Origin: Scedosporium boydii
Taxonomy: Eukaryota > Ascomycota > Sordariomycetes > Microascales > Microascaceae
DNA: 64,000 nt
Assembly: GCA_002221725.1 (NCBI GenBank)
Contig: NJFT01000035.1
Coordinates: 1-64,000, forward strand
Direction of reading: 5' to 3'
The translations under genes were made by a program, and so were the position numbers. Below the pieces are notes generated by a model, which did not search any database, was not told where the DNA came from, and worked only from the letters and a program-made list of their open reading frames with translations. This document shows, piece by piece, positions 23,355 to 34,650 of the stretch (position 1 is the first letter of the stretch; each line of letters starts with the position of its first letter).

Positions 23355-24846
23355 CTACTTTTTCTTACTCCTTCCTCTTCCTGTTCCTCGCTTCGGGACC
23401 AGTGCCTTTTCCTCAATCCCATTGAGTGAAATCTCTCCTTGGCCTTCTCCAGGGCTCCTACGCCGCATGGTGCCAGTAGAGACAGCTATAAACTCTTCTT
23501 CGCTATCGCTTTCCCCGAGGTTGAATAGGATAGGCATTCGGAAGGTATCCTCATCTTCCTCGTCCACCTTTGACGGTTCCTTTGTCAGCACATCCACATC
23601 CTCGTCCTCGGCATCTAGCCGCCGCTGATGTATCTCCTCTTGCGCGTATATGTCGAACTCGTCTTCCTTCTCAATATACTCGACATTCTCCTCGACCTCG
23701 GCGAAATCAGGTGCGAGTGCTGACCACTTTTGCGGGCTCGTGACAGACCAGATGTAGATGCGGCCGGTTTCCAAACCACAAGCGGCGAGCAGCGCCCTGT
23801 GTGGATGCCACTCGATAACGCCTTGTTCCTCTTTCGGACCTTCGAGCATCCTGACCAAACTTCCGTGATTCCTCTCCCAGATGTATAATTCGTGGTTGTT
23901 GTATGTCGAAGCTGCGACATACTCGCCAGTCGAGCTAAAGGTGACGTGGTTCCATGATAAGCGGTTGACAACGTCCTGGAATTTGTGCTCGAGGGGCAGC
24001 TGGATGGTGTCGAGATCGAGATTCTCAGCCGAAAGATTCGGGACGAGAAACGTCCTGATTATGCGGTCCTGCGCGTTGACCAGCAACTCCTTGCCCGAGC
24101 CGGAGATTCTTAGAGTCGTGATGACAGAGCCGGAAATTTTGTTGGAAAAGATTATTTCTCGTGTCTTCGCGTCGATGATATTTAGCCGACCTTTTGTTGT
24201 GCCTGCGATGATGTGATCTCCACTCGACGTAAATATTGTAACCGTCGTCATCTGCTTGGCGTCCTCTTTCGCTTGCTTCTCTTTTAACGCAGTATCGTTC
24301 TCAACGTTCGTTCGTTTCGGAGACGAGGGGAGGATGTGTTTGACATCGATCGGTTCCGTGACGTCGACGAGGAGTGGTTGTTCGTCAAAGAGCGAGACGA
24401 CAAACTGGTGACTACGACCGGCGTATATATTAGGAGAGTCCACATCAAGGTGGATTCACCGAGACACTGGGACAGAAATATACTTACCGATTCCATGGAT
24501 GGAGTTCCGCGATATATGCGGGCGCCCGAAATCGAACCTCACGATACTGGCTGCCATCTTGGAGATCCCAGAGGATTCCTTTCCAGCCTTGGCAGGCTGA
24601 CAGCAGATACCTTCCACACCTTGACCAACTCAGTGATGTGATGCTCTTGCTATGGCCCCTCAACTTTCTGGCCACACCCATCGTCTCGATATCCCATATT
24701 ACAACGGTTCCGTCGACGCGACCAGAAGCGAGGTAGTCGCCTTTGCGATTGAATCGGAGGCATGTTGAGTGACCGGATCGTATAGTGTTGGTAATGTTTT
24801 CAGGGTAGTCTTGCAGCAGATAGTCGTCGGAAAGGAGCAAATTCAT
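23355..24846 (-). CDS. SWD1: COMPASS subunit Swd1 (RbBP5 homologue)
   Basis: A WD40 scaffold of the Set1/COMPASS histone H3K4 methyltransferase in the nucleus. Two exons (24846-24488, 24411-23355) joined across a 76-nt intron (GTAAGT donor, CTAAT branch) give 471 residues. The start MNLLLSDDY and the repeat SGRVDGTVVIWD are typical of the family, and the junction restores LHPWNRHQFVVSLF. WD repeats occupy roughly residues 20-350. The C-terminus is acidic and then basic (GRGRSKKK). An in-frame ATG 55 codons upstream was not chosen because that extension has no family similarity. It shares a 367-bp head-to-head promoter with THG1. Confidence 0.93.
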
Positions 24847-25213
24847 CGTTGTGTTTGCCAACAGGCTCGACGAAAGTGGCGTTCCAGGAGCGCAGTCGGG
24901 TTCGAAAATGGAGTGGAAGTTAGAAGCTCTTCGCGATCGCCTCTCGCTCGGGAGATTTAGCTGCAAGGCTAATCCTGTCGCAGACAGCAGACAGATCCAC
25001 CCCACCACCATGCAAAACCAAGGTTTGGCAACAAAGGTACCTAGATACTTCTAGGTGTCACCTGTAACACCAATTGTACCTGAAAATAGATTGTACAGAT
25101 GTACCTCTGAATGAAATTCCCCCACTTTCCTCCAGTGAGGTCTGAACAATGAAGCCTTCAACTTAAAGGAATCATCTCGTGCCACACAACCAAAGCGTAT
25201 ACCGCGGTTCAAC
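24847..25213. promoter_or_regulatory. Head-to-head promoter of SWD1 and THG1
   Basis: The two start codons are 367 bp apart and face away from each other, so this stretch must hold both promoters. Several GTACC-containing words occur near 25035-25105, echoing a motif seen elsewhere in the window. No clear TATA box was seen. Confidence 0.6.
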
Positions 25214-26478
25214 ATGGCGAACTCCAAGTACGGATCCCGAACTCCAGAATATGCTCCCGGGTCCTTCCATTCCTAATAGATAGTCAACTAGGTTCGAGTA
25301 TGTCAAAAGCTTCGAGCGGCCTGACTACCTCCTTCCGAACACATGGATAGTTGTAAGAATTGACGGCCGGGGTTTCACCAAGTGAGAATCTAGAGCCCTG
25401 TCCAGTATTCGCTTCATTTAGTAGTCTAATGCTTGTACAGATTGTGTGCCAAGTATGGTTTTGAGAAACCCAACGATAAGCGAGCTCTAGATCTCATGAA
25501 TGCTGCCGCCCGGGCAGTCGTCACTGAGCTACCTGACATCACCATCGCTTACGGTGTCAGCGATGAATACAGGTTAGCTTCCCCATGCGAGTATTCTACG
25601 GATAAGTGGAGTTAAGATCTTTGATAGCTTTGTCTTCCATAAAACCTGCGTGCTCTTCGAACGAAGAGAAAGGTTAGATTGTCCCGGTCAGACATCTGCC
25701 TGTCCAAAGGAGATCTCCTACTAATCGATATTAGCAAGCTCGTGACCACTGTCGTTTCAACGTTCACTGCAAATTATATCTATTTCTGGCCGACGTATTT
25801 TCCCGACAAGTCACTGTCTCCTCCTCTACCGAGTTTTGACGGCCGTGCTGTCTGCTATCCCAGTGTTCACAACCTCCGTGACTACCTCAGCTGGAGACAA
25901 GTTGACTGTTCGTTCAGAGTCGTGTTGCTCTCTCTGTCCAGGAGCTAACTGTTGCAGGCCACATCAACAATCTCTACAATACGGCGTTCTGGGCTTTAAT
26001 CCAGCTCGGGAACCACGACAATAAGGAAGCGGAAAAGCTTCTTGCAGTATGTCTCTAATTACTCATTTGCATCGTTCAGGGGAGCACCTAACATCTCGCA
26101 GGGAACTCTGGCGCGGGACAAGAACGAACTCTTATTTTCGAGGTTCGGAATAAATTACAACAACGAACCGGAAATGTTCAAGAAAGGAAGCGTGGTTTTC
26201 AGAGACGTATGGCGATTATCCCTCCCTTTGGGTGACCAAACACCAGCTAACGCCTTCAGTACGAGCTTGTCGAACCTGGAACCCATAATACAGAGGCAGA
26301 AGCAGACGACCTTGCCGAACCGATTGTCCAAACCAAGACACAGGCCGAAAAGGACAGGAAGAAGCGCGAGAAGGCTAGGGTGTTGATAGAGCATTTGGAC
26401 ATCATCAAAGATGATTTCTGGGACAGGCGGCCCTGGCTCTTGTCTAACAAACCGGGAAAAATTCCGAAAGAAACATAA
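25214..26478 (+). CDS. THG1: tRNA(His) guanylyltransferase
   Basis: Thg1 adds the essential extra G at position -1 of tRNA-His. Eight exons (25214-25227, 25292-25381, 25441-25572, 25628-25672, 25735-25907, 25958-26046, 26102-26206, 26260-26478) join in frame to 288 residues. Family landmarks are all present: the start MANSKFEYV, the metal-binding RIDGRGFTK, the GVSDEYSF motif with its Asp-Glu pair, [17 protein letters not shown], and [15 protein letters not shown]. Exon 1 is only 14 nt and exon 4 only 45 nt. The DRRPWLL-containing tail is longer than in yeast. Introns are 51-64 nt. It is divergent from SWD1 and converges on the TMA23-like gene. Confidence 0.95.
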
Positions 26479-26644
26479 CCTAGGGTATCATTGTCTATCA
26501 CGTTTTTATCGAGCCATCAAATCTTAGTGCCAGAATAAGTGAGGCGACAAACTGACGGGTGCTAACTCCAAACGCCATATCACCGCCAGCCATGGTAATA
26601 ACGCATAACCAAAAAAGGGGGAAATCGCAGATGACATCAAATTT

Positions 26645-27337
26645 TCAGCCTTTTAAGCGCTTCTTCTCCTCTTTCCTCTTCCTCTTGGCCTCCTTCCTTG
26701 CCCTCCTTTCCTCCTTAGTTTCAATTCGGATAGACTTGACGGAGTTCGTGACAGTACTCGTTTCCGAAGATGTTCCTGAACGCGAACGGGCTAATTCCTT
26801 GGCTTCGCGGCGAGCTCTCTTCTGTTCCCGCCGTAACCGCCGAGCCGCTTTTCGCGCCCGGCGCTCCTCTTTAGTCTCTTTTGTCTTTGTTGTAGAGTCG
26901 GAAGTGCTTGCGCTTTCACTCTCAGAAGGATTCGCAATCATCGTCGTGGGTCGAGGTTCGGGGGGTAGTCGGGTAGTGTTTATTGTCTGCTCCGGAACTT
27001 CGGCTGGTAGGAGATCCACCGTTCCTTGGAGTATTCCTCCATATACAAAAGATTTATATAATTCTGACTTGCCAGCTTGTTCGTCAAGCCGGTTCAACTT
27101 TCCATCCTTGAGAGTTTGAACCACCTTTCCATTGGATGTATCCAGGCCCTTGAGCTGCTCGTCGAGTGCGCTTAACCACCATTGGTCGTTTGCGTATTGA
27201 GATGCCCCAAGGCCAGCTGTACCGTCCTTTCGACTAACGAGTAACCGCTTTTTGAGACCGATGCCGTCGCTGGTCGCGTGGAGGGTGTGTCCGTCGCCGC
27301 GCCATCCCTGGGCTTGGAGGATCGCCCGGGCGTTCAT
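26645..27337 (-). CDS. TMA23: TMA23-like nucleolar G-patch protein
   Basis: Yeast Tma23 is a nucleolar ribosome-biogenesis factor. This single-exon 230-residue protein opens with a G-patch-like region (QGWRGDGHTL near 10-19, GIGLKKRLLVSRK near 25-37, TAGLGASQ, then DQWWLSALDEQLKGL). This is followed by a Ser-rich linker and a very basic C-terminus with two repeats of ETKEERRARK, suited to nucleolar targeting or rRNA binding. Start: the first ATG that precedes the G-patch. The frame is open about 13 codons upstream to a TAG but without another ATG. The gene symbol rests on architecture and start-region similarity. Confidence 0.75.
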   Translation of the reverse strand: MNARAILQAQGWRGDGHTLHATSDGIGLKKRLLVSRKDGTAGLGASQYANDQWWLSALDEQLKGLDTSNGKVVQTLKDGKLNRLDEQAGKSELYKSFVYGGILQGTVDLLPAEVPEQTINTTRLPPEPRPTTMIANPSESESASTSDSTTKTKETKEERRARKAARRLRREQKRARREAKELARSRSGTSSETSTVTNSVKSIRIETKEERRARKEAKRKRKEEKKRLKG

Positions 27338-27967
27338 GTCGACGAGCGCCGGGTGGAGTGATAGATATTCTTCGCAGGGCTATAGACGGAGCATTGGGAT
27401 ATATGACGAGAGTTTGATAATTTCGGGTGTCTTCTCTTCCTCTAAAAACAGACTCGTAAGTGTTAGCTCTCCTTCACAAAACTTTTTTTTTTCCTGGGTT
27501 TTGGGGGGTATTCTCCGTTGGTGGGGCAGCTCGTTTGATATTTTACGCCTTAGGCACAAAATAAACCGGGGAGGGGTGTGGGAAGCGGGGGCGTTTACTT
27601 GTTGACAATGGGACTAAACCGAGCCAAGATATATGTCTTTATTGCATGTACCGTCCTTGGCAATATGTCGCCGATAAGAATAGGTCATTGCGTTAATCGA
27701 TAACGAATGCCGAGCTTAGCTCCATCGCCCGACGTAATGATTCCTCGTCGGCTTGAAACAAGACCTCGCGCCTTCCGTAATGCAAGACAAACCATTGCGT
27801 CACGGGTTGACGGGCAACGACGACGCCTCTCTTATACAGTCCCGATACCCACGACCCTGGACGGCAATCAACCATCGAACACTTAGCATAAATACGACAC
27901 TTTTTTCTCCATTTCGCCCAGCAATTCCGAGAGAAACAAGAGAAAGAAACCCACCAACTTCGGCACA
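27338..27967. promoter_or_regulatory. Divergent promoter region, TMA23-like / LMBD1-like
   Basis: A 630-bp gap separates two genes transcribed away from each other. It contains a T/G-rich stretch near 27480-27510. Short frames on either strand show no domain. Both promoters must lie here; no specific site is recognised. Confidence 0.5.
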
Positions 27968-29704
27968 ATGGCTGCCATTATCCAGACGACCCTAATCTGG
28001 GTTACTTACGCGGTCGCGGCGGCCCTCTCCCTGATAGCTGCCCTCATCACGACATTTACTTGGCAAACCCCGCGCGATCGATCCCCCATCGTCAGCAGCA
28101 TTGCGATTGTCAGCCTTACTGCTCTTCTCGCGACAGTCCTCCTCCTCCCGGTCGACATCGCCCTCGTATCCGCAACGACGAGCTCTCTTGGAGTGAAGAA
28201 GGATTGGGCGACTATCGAACATGTTGATAAGCTACTTCAGACACTCAAAATTGTCTACTATACTCTATACAGCTTCGATGCCCTGCTCTGTCTACTAGTT
28301 ATCCCCTTTGGGTATTTCTGGTACGAAGAGTATGACGAGATCGAGGTCGAAGAGGGCCGCACCTTGCGTAGCCGTATTGCGAGCACCTTGAAATACACCG
28401 CCGGATTCTTGTTCCTGGTCGTTATCCTCTTCCTACTCGGATTCTTCGTGCCCGCTGCTGGCAGGGATTCAGGAGGCCACTTTGACCTTGACTATTTCAA
28501 GCGTCTACTCGCGGAAAATAATGGAGAAAAGGCGCTTGCGTTCGCCGTCGGTCTCTTGATCACGCTGGGGACGCTCCTCTATGTTGTCTATACTGGCGCT
28601 GGTCTTGCGCTGCTGCCTGTCTCCATCATCAAGACTGCGCCGTCTCTTTCGGGCCCTGAGCTCTCCCAGAACACAGCTTCTGCCCTCGAGCAAAATCGAG
28701 AGCGCCAGCGCCAACTAGAAATGAGACATGTTGGCCGCACTGGAGATATGCCTCCCAAGGATAGGAGGGAACTTGAGCGACTGATTCGCGAAGAGCGCAC
28801 TTTAGTCCGCAGGGAGAGGCTCGCGGCGGAGGCCCAGGGTGAGGGTAGGAGCTGGTTCTACTTAACGTGGCTCAAGCTATGCGCCGTGTTCCGTCCTATC
28901 AAGCTCCTATCCGGAATCCTGGTTGTCATAGTGGCTCTTCTCATCTGGACTTCCATGTTCATCACAGGTGTTGACAAGGCCAAGAACTCAATTTGCAAAC
29001 GGCACTGCGGCTATATCCTCGGGCACCTCAACATCTTCCAGCCGATGAATTGGATCTTCCTAAAGGCGGCCAGGGTATTCCCTCTTGACTATGTGCTTAT
29101 GGTGCTCCTAGTCCTTCTCTTCTTCAGCGCTTCCATCACCGGAATCGCCGCGGTCGGTATTCGATTCCTATGGGTTAGAATCTTCCAGATTCGCAAAGGC
29201 CGAACCGCACCCCAGGCACTTCTCATCGCCACCGTCATGCTTGCACTTATAATTCTCGCCATTAACTATGCCATCGTCACGATGGTGGCTCCTCAATACT
29301 CTATTTACGGCACACAAACCTTCTGCACCAACGATATCTTCGACAGACATGGGCGTCCGGACTGTTCGGAGCATCGGAACCTCATCGTCCCGTGTTCCGA
29401 GGCTCTTAAATACCCCCGCGCTAAGGACGTATGCACGCCGACCGTTATGTCGACTTTCCTAAACCGTGTCAATATTACCTGGCCCTTCTTCGGTGTAGTG
29501 GATTTCTGGGCGCAGTTCGCCTTTCTTGGCATCTTCTTGGTTGTGTTTATTACGGTGCTGTTCCGCACTCCTAAGCTCAACCTTGCCGAGATCGACGAGG
29601 ATGCTGAGGCCGACGAGGAAGAGGGGCTTCTTGCAAGTACTGGGAGGAGGTTTGGTGCGACGTGGCAGGATCTTAGGGGCAGAGGAAGTCGGGGACACCG
29701 CTGA
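27968..29704 (+). CDS. LMBR1-domain membrane protein, probable lysosomal cobalamin transporter family
   Basis: An intronless 578-residue polytopic membrane protein. Hydrophobic spans are clear near residues 5-28, 38-60, 90-112, 138-158, 185-207, 315-335, 362-385, 405-430 and 510-530, giving about nine segments. A charged cytosolic loop of about 90 residues (near 225-300) is rich in Glu/Arg, with [12 protein letters not shown]. The layout and the LMBR1-like core match the fungal probable lysosomal cobalamin transporter (LMBD1) family, thought to act in the vacuole. A Cys-containing luminal loop ([17 protein letters not shown]) and an NIT glycosylation site precede the last span. The tail is acidic then basic. 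Transport of cobalamin by the fungal members is not established. Confidence 0.85.
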   Translation: MAAIIQTTLIWVTYAVAAALSLIAALITTFTWQTPRDRSPIVSSIAIVSLTALLATVLLLPVDIALVSATTSSLGVKKDWATIEHVDKLLQTLKIVYYTLYSFDALLCLLVIPFGYFWYEEYDEIEVEEGRTLRSRIASTLKYTAGFLFLVVILFLLGFFVPAAGRDSGGHFDLDYFKRLLAENNGEKALAFAVGLLITLGTLLYVVYTGAGLALLPVSIIKTAPSLSGPELSQNTASALEQNRERQRQLEMRHVGRTGDMPPKDRRELERLIREERTLVRRERLAAEAQGEGRSWFYLTWLKLCAVFRPIKLLSGILVVIVALLIWTSMFITGVDKAKNSICKRHCGYILGHLNIFQPMNWIFLKAARVFPLDYVLMVLLVLLFFSASITGIAAVGIRFLWVRIFQIRKGRTAPQALLIATVMLALIILAINYAIVTMVAPQYSIYGTQTFCTNDIFDRHGRPDCSEHRNLIVPCSEALKYPRAKDVCTPTVMSTFLNRVNITWPFFGVVDFWAQFAFLGIFLVVFITVLFRTPKLNLAEIDEDAEADEEEGLLASTGRRFGATWQDLRGRGSRGHR

Positions 29705-29958
29705 GAAGGTCCTGAGTGGTGCTTCTTTGTTTGCTTTCACAATTTTCTTTGGCGAAATCACTGGTCTATGGAATATTTGGGAGATTGCGTACTGGAAATG
29801 GAAAAAAGGACTTCGCATCTGGTATAATGGGTCGGCATGGTATTAGGGCAAAAATGAAAGAAAAGGGTTCAAATGTCATTAGTTTTGTATTGTCATTACT
29901 CAATATTCTCGTAACACACTGCATGAATGCAAAGGGAAACTGGAAAATGGGATATCCT

Positions 29959-31231
29959 TCAAGCACCAATAGCCACTTTCTTCTTTTTCTGATCCTTGTT
30001 GAACTGCAGCGCCCGATGGCTCTGCTCTTCAAATCCAGCAGCGGGGCCCTTATGCATGTCAAACCAGCATTGAGAGCAGTAAACGTCGTCATCGCATCCA
30101 GGACAAATGAGTGTGCCGTCCTCAAGGCATACCACGCACCAGGTTTTCATGTCATCGTCGGTGAATCCCACACGCCCACCTGGTCCCGCCTTTCGCTTCT
30201 CGACTTCAGAGGGCTGGAATGTAGGAACCGAGGGAAGACCGAGTGGGTTAGATTCCTCGTCTTGTCCTTCAATGGACGGTTTGAAGTTTCTGAGGGCGGC
30301 CATGCGACGAGCCATGTCGTCTTCAAAATCACCTGTCATAGGGACCGCCGACTTAGCAGATGGCGAGGCAGTCGGGGAAGGCATATCAGTGGGAACGGAT
30401 GGGAGTGAGAGCTCGGGTTGATCCCCATCCTTTGAGCCTAGGGCGGTGTCATCACCAGCTGTGTCGGGTTCGGTTCCGACAACTGCATTTAGGCTCGGGT
30501 CATCATCTTTCGGCTCCGACGCAAGGTTTGTCTCTGTCACAGCCTTGGAAACAATTTCCTCGACCTCTCGGGTCATTTCATCCCCGTTTGAATCATCGTC
30601 ATCATCACCCTTCTGTTTGCCTTCTTTGTTCCCGGCCGCCGTAAGCAGGGAAAATTGCCGTGCAAGCTCATGCAGGCTATCCAGCTCCGCCCTAGTATCC
30701 AGAGACAACTGGTGACCGAGCGCAGCCTCCTCGTTTAGGAGATCTTCTAGAAAACCATCATCCGTTCGCAAGATCCCATCGTCGTCGGCCAAGCCGTTAG
30801 ACCAGGATGGCGCAGCACTGTCGGGTGGCGGAATTGACCCCACCGTTTTGGCGCTATAACTTTGTGTTGTTTGGATGGCACTCTCTAAGTGTGGCAGTGC
30901 ACTCGCCTGAGTTTCGCGTGATTGCTGTGGGGAAGATGGAGCTTCTCTCGCGGAATCGCTCTCGGTTCGCTCGCGAAGCTGTCTTAGCCGGTCCGCGAGG
31001 TCTGTTCCTGGCTGGCTTCGCAATCGGCTATATTCCTTATTAGAAGATGCTGCGGTGCGAGGCCTTCGAGTACGTTTGAGGAAACAGCTAGTTAGCCTAA
31101 AACTCCACCCGGGAATGGCACGACTCGAAAGACTAGGGACAAACGAACTCTGGCAAGCTAACTGTCGTAGAAGGGTTCAGTGCCTTGAGTCGGTCTAGCA
31201 GGCTCCTCTCTTCGCTACTGGGGTTCGGCAT
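29959..31231 (-). CDS. ANCHR/ZFYVE19-like zinc-finger protein
   Basis: Resembles the abscission/NoCut checkpoint regulator family, which in animals restrains ESCRT-III at cytokinesis. Two exons (31231-31149 and 31063-29959) give 395 residues. Exon 1 encodes MPNPSSEERSLLDRLKALN, typical of fungal members. The middle is low-complexity and acidic, with the motif MARRMAALRNF. The C-terminal zinc finger has Cys at about 337, 340, 348, 351, 357 and 360 and His at about 365 and 377. The intron donor (GTTCGT) is non-consensus and was chosen because it keeps the frame and a CTAAC branch precedes the acceptor, so the junction is less certain than the rest. A checkpoint role in fungi is inferred. Confidence 0.75.
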
Positions 31232-31906
31232 CGTGAGCAGGCGAGTCGCAACGTGCCGCGTTCAAAGCATGAAATAGAAATACGACCGTAGATGTCAGAT
31301 TTGGACGAAAAGTTCCACAGGAAATGATGGTGGTTTGATACTGTGTCATATAGAGGGAGGAGGGTTACTTTGAGAGCTGCCTAGAGTTGCTTTTCTGGAA
31401 GGAGGAAGGAACCCCGCTGCCAGCCGAACCTGGAGAGTTCATATCACCCAGAATTCGAGGAGGCGAAGCTTCAACCTAGCACTATTACTGATGATCGTTT
31501 AAACTGGTGAGACCGATTCATGTGTCATGATGTAGTTGACCCTTCTGCGTGACCCACTGCGACCATTCCAAGTCACAGCTGTGACCCGCAATGATCCAGT
31601 GATGGGTCGGTCACCGATGACGGCGACGAAAAAGTCTGGCTACAGTTGTCGACAGCCGACAATTTACTCACCATTAAACTCAATTTCAGCTGTTGATAAG
31701 TACATTTTCATTTCACTTGACTTAGAGGAGAAAGAGCTTTGAGTCAGAGTTTGACATCCTGAGAACCCCCGTTGGTCATCTAATCATCGCATCGAAATTT
31801 AAGGCAATTTGGTGTCATCGACTGGACCCGGGAAGAATCTACAAGCAACCTCTCTTCCCAGATTTTCAAGCATTCCAAATCACCTACCCCTCTAAGCTAA
31901 CCCATC
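31232..31906. promoter_or_regulatory. Divergent promoter region, ANCHR-like / LYS1
   Basis: A 675-bp gap holds both promoters. Apart from the Gcn4-type site listed separately, the stretch carries TGACCC-containing repeats near 31538-31600 (GTTGACCC, GTGACCC twice). These might be nuclear-factor sites, but no named regulator can be assigned. Confidence 0.5.
31740..31746. promoter_or_regulatory. Gcn4/CPC1-type site upstream of LYS1
   Basis: TGAGTCA, a perfect match to the binding core of the bZIP activator of general amino-acid control (Gcn4 in yeast, CPC1/CpcA in filamentous fungi), lies 160 bases upstream of the LYS1 start. Lysine genes are established targets of this regulator, so the site is plausibly functional. 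One 7-bp match alone is not proof. Confidence 0.6.
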
Positions 31907-33130
31907 ATGTCTGGAACTATTCTCCACCTCCGATCGGAGACGAAGCCTCTGGAGCACCGCTCCATGCTCACTCCCAGCACCACCAAGGCCTTGGTAGACG
32001 CTGGCTATACTGTCAATGTTGAGCGCAGCCCCGAGCGCATCTTTGATGATTCAGAGTTCGAGGCTGCTGGCGCGACCTTGGTTCCTGAGGGTAGCTGGAC
32101 TGAGGTCCCTACTGATCACATCATCTGCGGTCTCAAGGAGCTTCCCGAGGAAGACTGTGAGTGGCCCTCAAAGCTAAAGTCTCCGCTCTATTCTACGGCA
32201 ATGGCATGATATGCGGATACATAACTGACACTCGGCCTCGGCAAAAAAAAATAAGTCCCGCTTAAGCATAGTTTTGTGCACTTTGCCCATTGCTACAAGG
32301 AGCAGTCTGGATGGCAAAACGTGCTGTCACGGTTCCCTAGGGGAGGCGGTACTCTCCTAGATCTCGAGTTTCTCGTCGATGATAACGGACGGCGTGTGGC
32401 CGCCTTTGGGTATCATGCAGGCTTCGCGGGCGCTGCTGCCAGTCTCATGAACTGGGCTTGGCAAGTTACGCATCCCGGCGAGCCGCTGCCCAGTCTTAAG
32501 TACTACCCCAATGAGGACGAACTCATTGCGGAAGTTAAGAAGGTGCTCTCTGAAGCCCAGGCGAAGGCTGGCCGGCTACCCCAAGTCATCGTAATCGGCG
32601 CTCTTGGTAGGTGTGGTCGTGGTGCCGTGGACATGAGTCTTCGCGCCGGCATCCCCACCGAACAAATCCTCAAGTACGATCTTGAGGAGACAAAGGCTGG
32701 GGGCCCCTTCAAGGAGATTGTGGAGAGCGACATCTTCATCAATTGCATCTACCTGACCCACAAGATCCCCAATTTTGTCGATATGGATTCCCTGCGAGTC
32801 CCAGACCGCCGAATCTCCGTCATCTGTGATGTGTCCGCGGATACTACTTCTCCTTATAACCCCGTTCCCGTCTACAATACTGCCACCACCTTCGACAAGC
32901 CAACCATCCTAGTTGAGGGTCTCGAGGGCCCACCCCTCTCTGTCATCGCCATTGACCATCTCCCCAGTATGCTCCCACGAGAGGCATCGGATGCCTTTAG
33001 CAACGATCTGCTTCCCTCGCTCCTCCATCTCAAAACCTGGAGGGAGCACCCCGTGTGGGCCAGGGCCGAGAAGCTGTTCAAGGAGAAGGTCGCCACTCTC
33101 CCCGAAGAGCTTCAGGGAAAGAGCGCTTAA
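31907..33130 (+). CDS. LYS1: Saccharopine dehydrogenase (NAD+, L-lysine-forming)
   Basis: Catalyses the last step of the fungal aminoadipate pathway: saccharopine + NAD+ to L-lysine + 2-oxoglutarate. Two exons (31907-32156, 32256-33130) are joined by a 99-nt intron with a CTGAC branch and give 374 residues, the usual length. Landmarks: the N-terminal HLRSETKPLEHRS; the substrate-site GLKELPEEDFPL with its Lys; VHFAHCYK with the His used in catalysis; and the nucleotide-binding VIVIGALGRCGRGA. The exon junction rebuilds the expected EEDFPLKHSF. The gene has a Gcn4-type site upstream, in keeping with amino-acid control. Confidence 0.97.
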
Positions 33131-34650
33131 AGAAAGTTTCATGAGAAGGCCTCGAGAGTAGCAGTTCGGGGCAGGATTAACTGCGCCTCAGATTGGCATT
33201 GGGTAAAAGGAAGTAAAAACAGAGGCGGCTCGCTCATGTTTTCGCTGGATTTTGTACGACCAACAATCTCGCAAAAGGGCCGATAGAAATAGAGCCTGTA
33301 CTGGAGAAAGGTGCAGGCATATTTAGAGTTGTTCCTAGGCAAAAAGAAAAAAAATGGGCATGTGAGGGTCTTGATGGATAGATTGAAGTTTATCTTAAGC
33401 CACACGTGAACTCTCCGATGTGCAAGCCACGCAGGCGGCCGAAGCTAGTACCTGCGTCGATTGGAAAAAGTCTAGAAGCCAAGCCCCATGCGACCCGTTC
33501 GACAGGTAGATTTTGGTTGAAGAAGAGCGGACTCGGTGCTGTCTTCTCCACACCGACTGGATTGGGGTGGCACAAGCGGTGAAATGGAATAAATCGGGAT
33601 TCCTGGCTCCTGCTCACTTTATTATTGTATGACTGGGCATTCAAGAATTTAGTGAATGAAAACGGAGCATATCCACTGACTATACGAGACGGAAGCGGCG
33701 GGGATGTATCGACGTTTATGCAGTCATCTTTAGACAATCAATCGCCGTTGTCGATGGGCAAAAAAACAGGCCATGGGATTTGGTGCATATCAATCACAAA
33801 GTAAACGAAGGTGCTGGCATGTTGGAGCTGGAATCCTCGAGTCCTCAATGGGTGGAATACGCCCAAAATGGCCCTCTTCTGTGCCAAACAATGAACTGTT
33901 CCGAGCCACACACAGTCTGGCACAAAGGCGTGTCAATGGATCAATGATGACATCAATTGCAGCCACACCATTCCCATGTTCCCTTGTACAGTTTATGGTT
34001 TACGAAGTACAAGTACCTCGGTACCTGAGTACTTGTAAGACGGAATAATTTTGGGGGGTGGCATGGTGCTTGCAAGCGTGGCTGGGGTGAAGTATCAGGC
34101 ACCTGACCAACCACAGCCTGCGCAGTGTGCACTAGCCAGGAAGAGGCCAACACCGCGAGCTCTGCGACCAAGGCAGCAGCGGCTGGTACAAACTGAGGTA
34201 TGTACTTCATACTTCACACTTTGGCAGCATCGGTGTCATCGAAGGAAGGCACTACTGGCGGAGGTACCCTGCGGACTGTCCAGGCCCCACCCTACCTTAA
34301 ATTGATCTCGTTAGATCACTCATCATAGTTTCCCTCGCTCCTTCGCTACTTCGCACCCTCAATAATAAACTCTGCCCCTCAAAACAGGGTCATCCTTCCT
34401 AGCCCAAAACCCCCAATACCCCGGTCAGACACTATCCCAAGTGGCTGTTCTCCTTGGTCCCGAATACTTATTTAGCGCGTGTGCTACTGGAGACCAATTC
34501 TGCCTTTCCCACTCAGCCCCGAACCGACTTTGTCGACCAATTTTCGGGATTTAAAAACCCTCTCGTCCTTGGACATCGGCCCATATCTGGTTGCTTTTTC
34601 TTTCAGCAAACGCCAGACCCCACAAACACACACACGCTCGGTTGTTAACC
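33131..34650. other. Intergenic DNA, LYS1 3' flank and upstream region of the secreted-protein gene
   Basis: No supported gene in 1.5 kb. Short frames occur on both strands, none with a domain. The near-palindrome at 34008-34037 is listed separately. The last 250 bases are C/T-rich and CAA-rich and look like a promoter and leader for the gene at 34651. Confidence 0.55.
34008..34037. repeat. 30-bp near-perfect palindrome built on GTAC words
   Basis: Arms TACAAGTAC and GTACTTGTA flank a central GGTACC, separated by two 3-base mismatched steps. Similar GTACC words recur near 25035-25105. It may be a remnant of a dispersed palindromic motif common in some fungal intergenic DNA, or a dimeric protein site. 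Confidence 0.75.
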
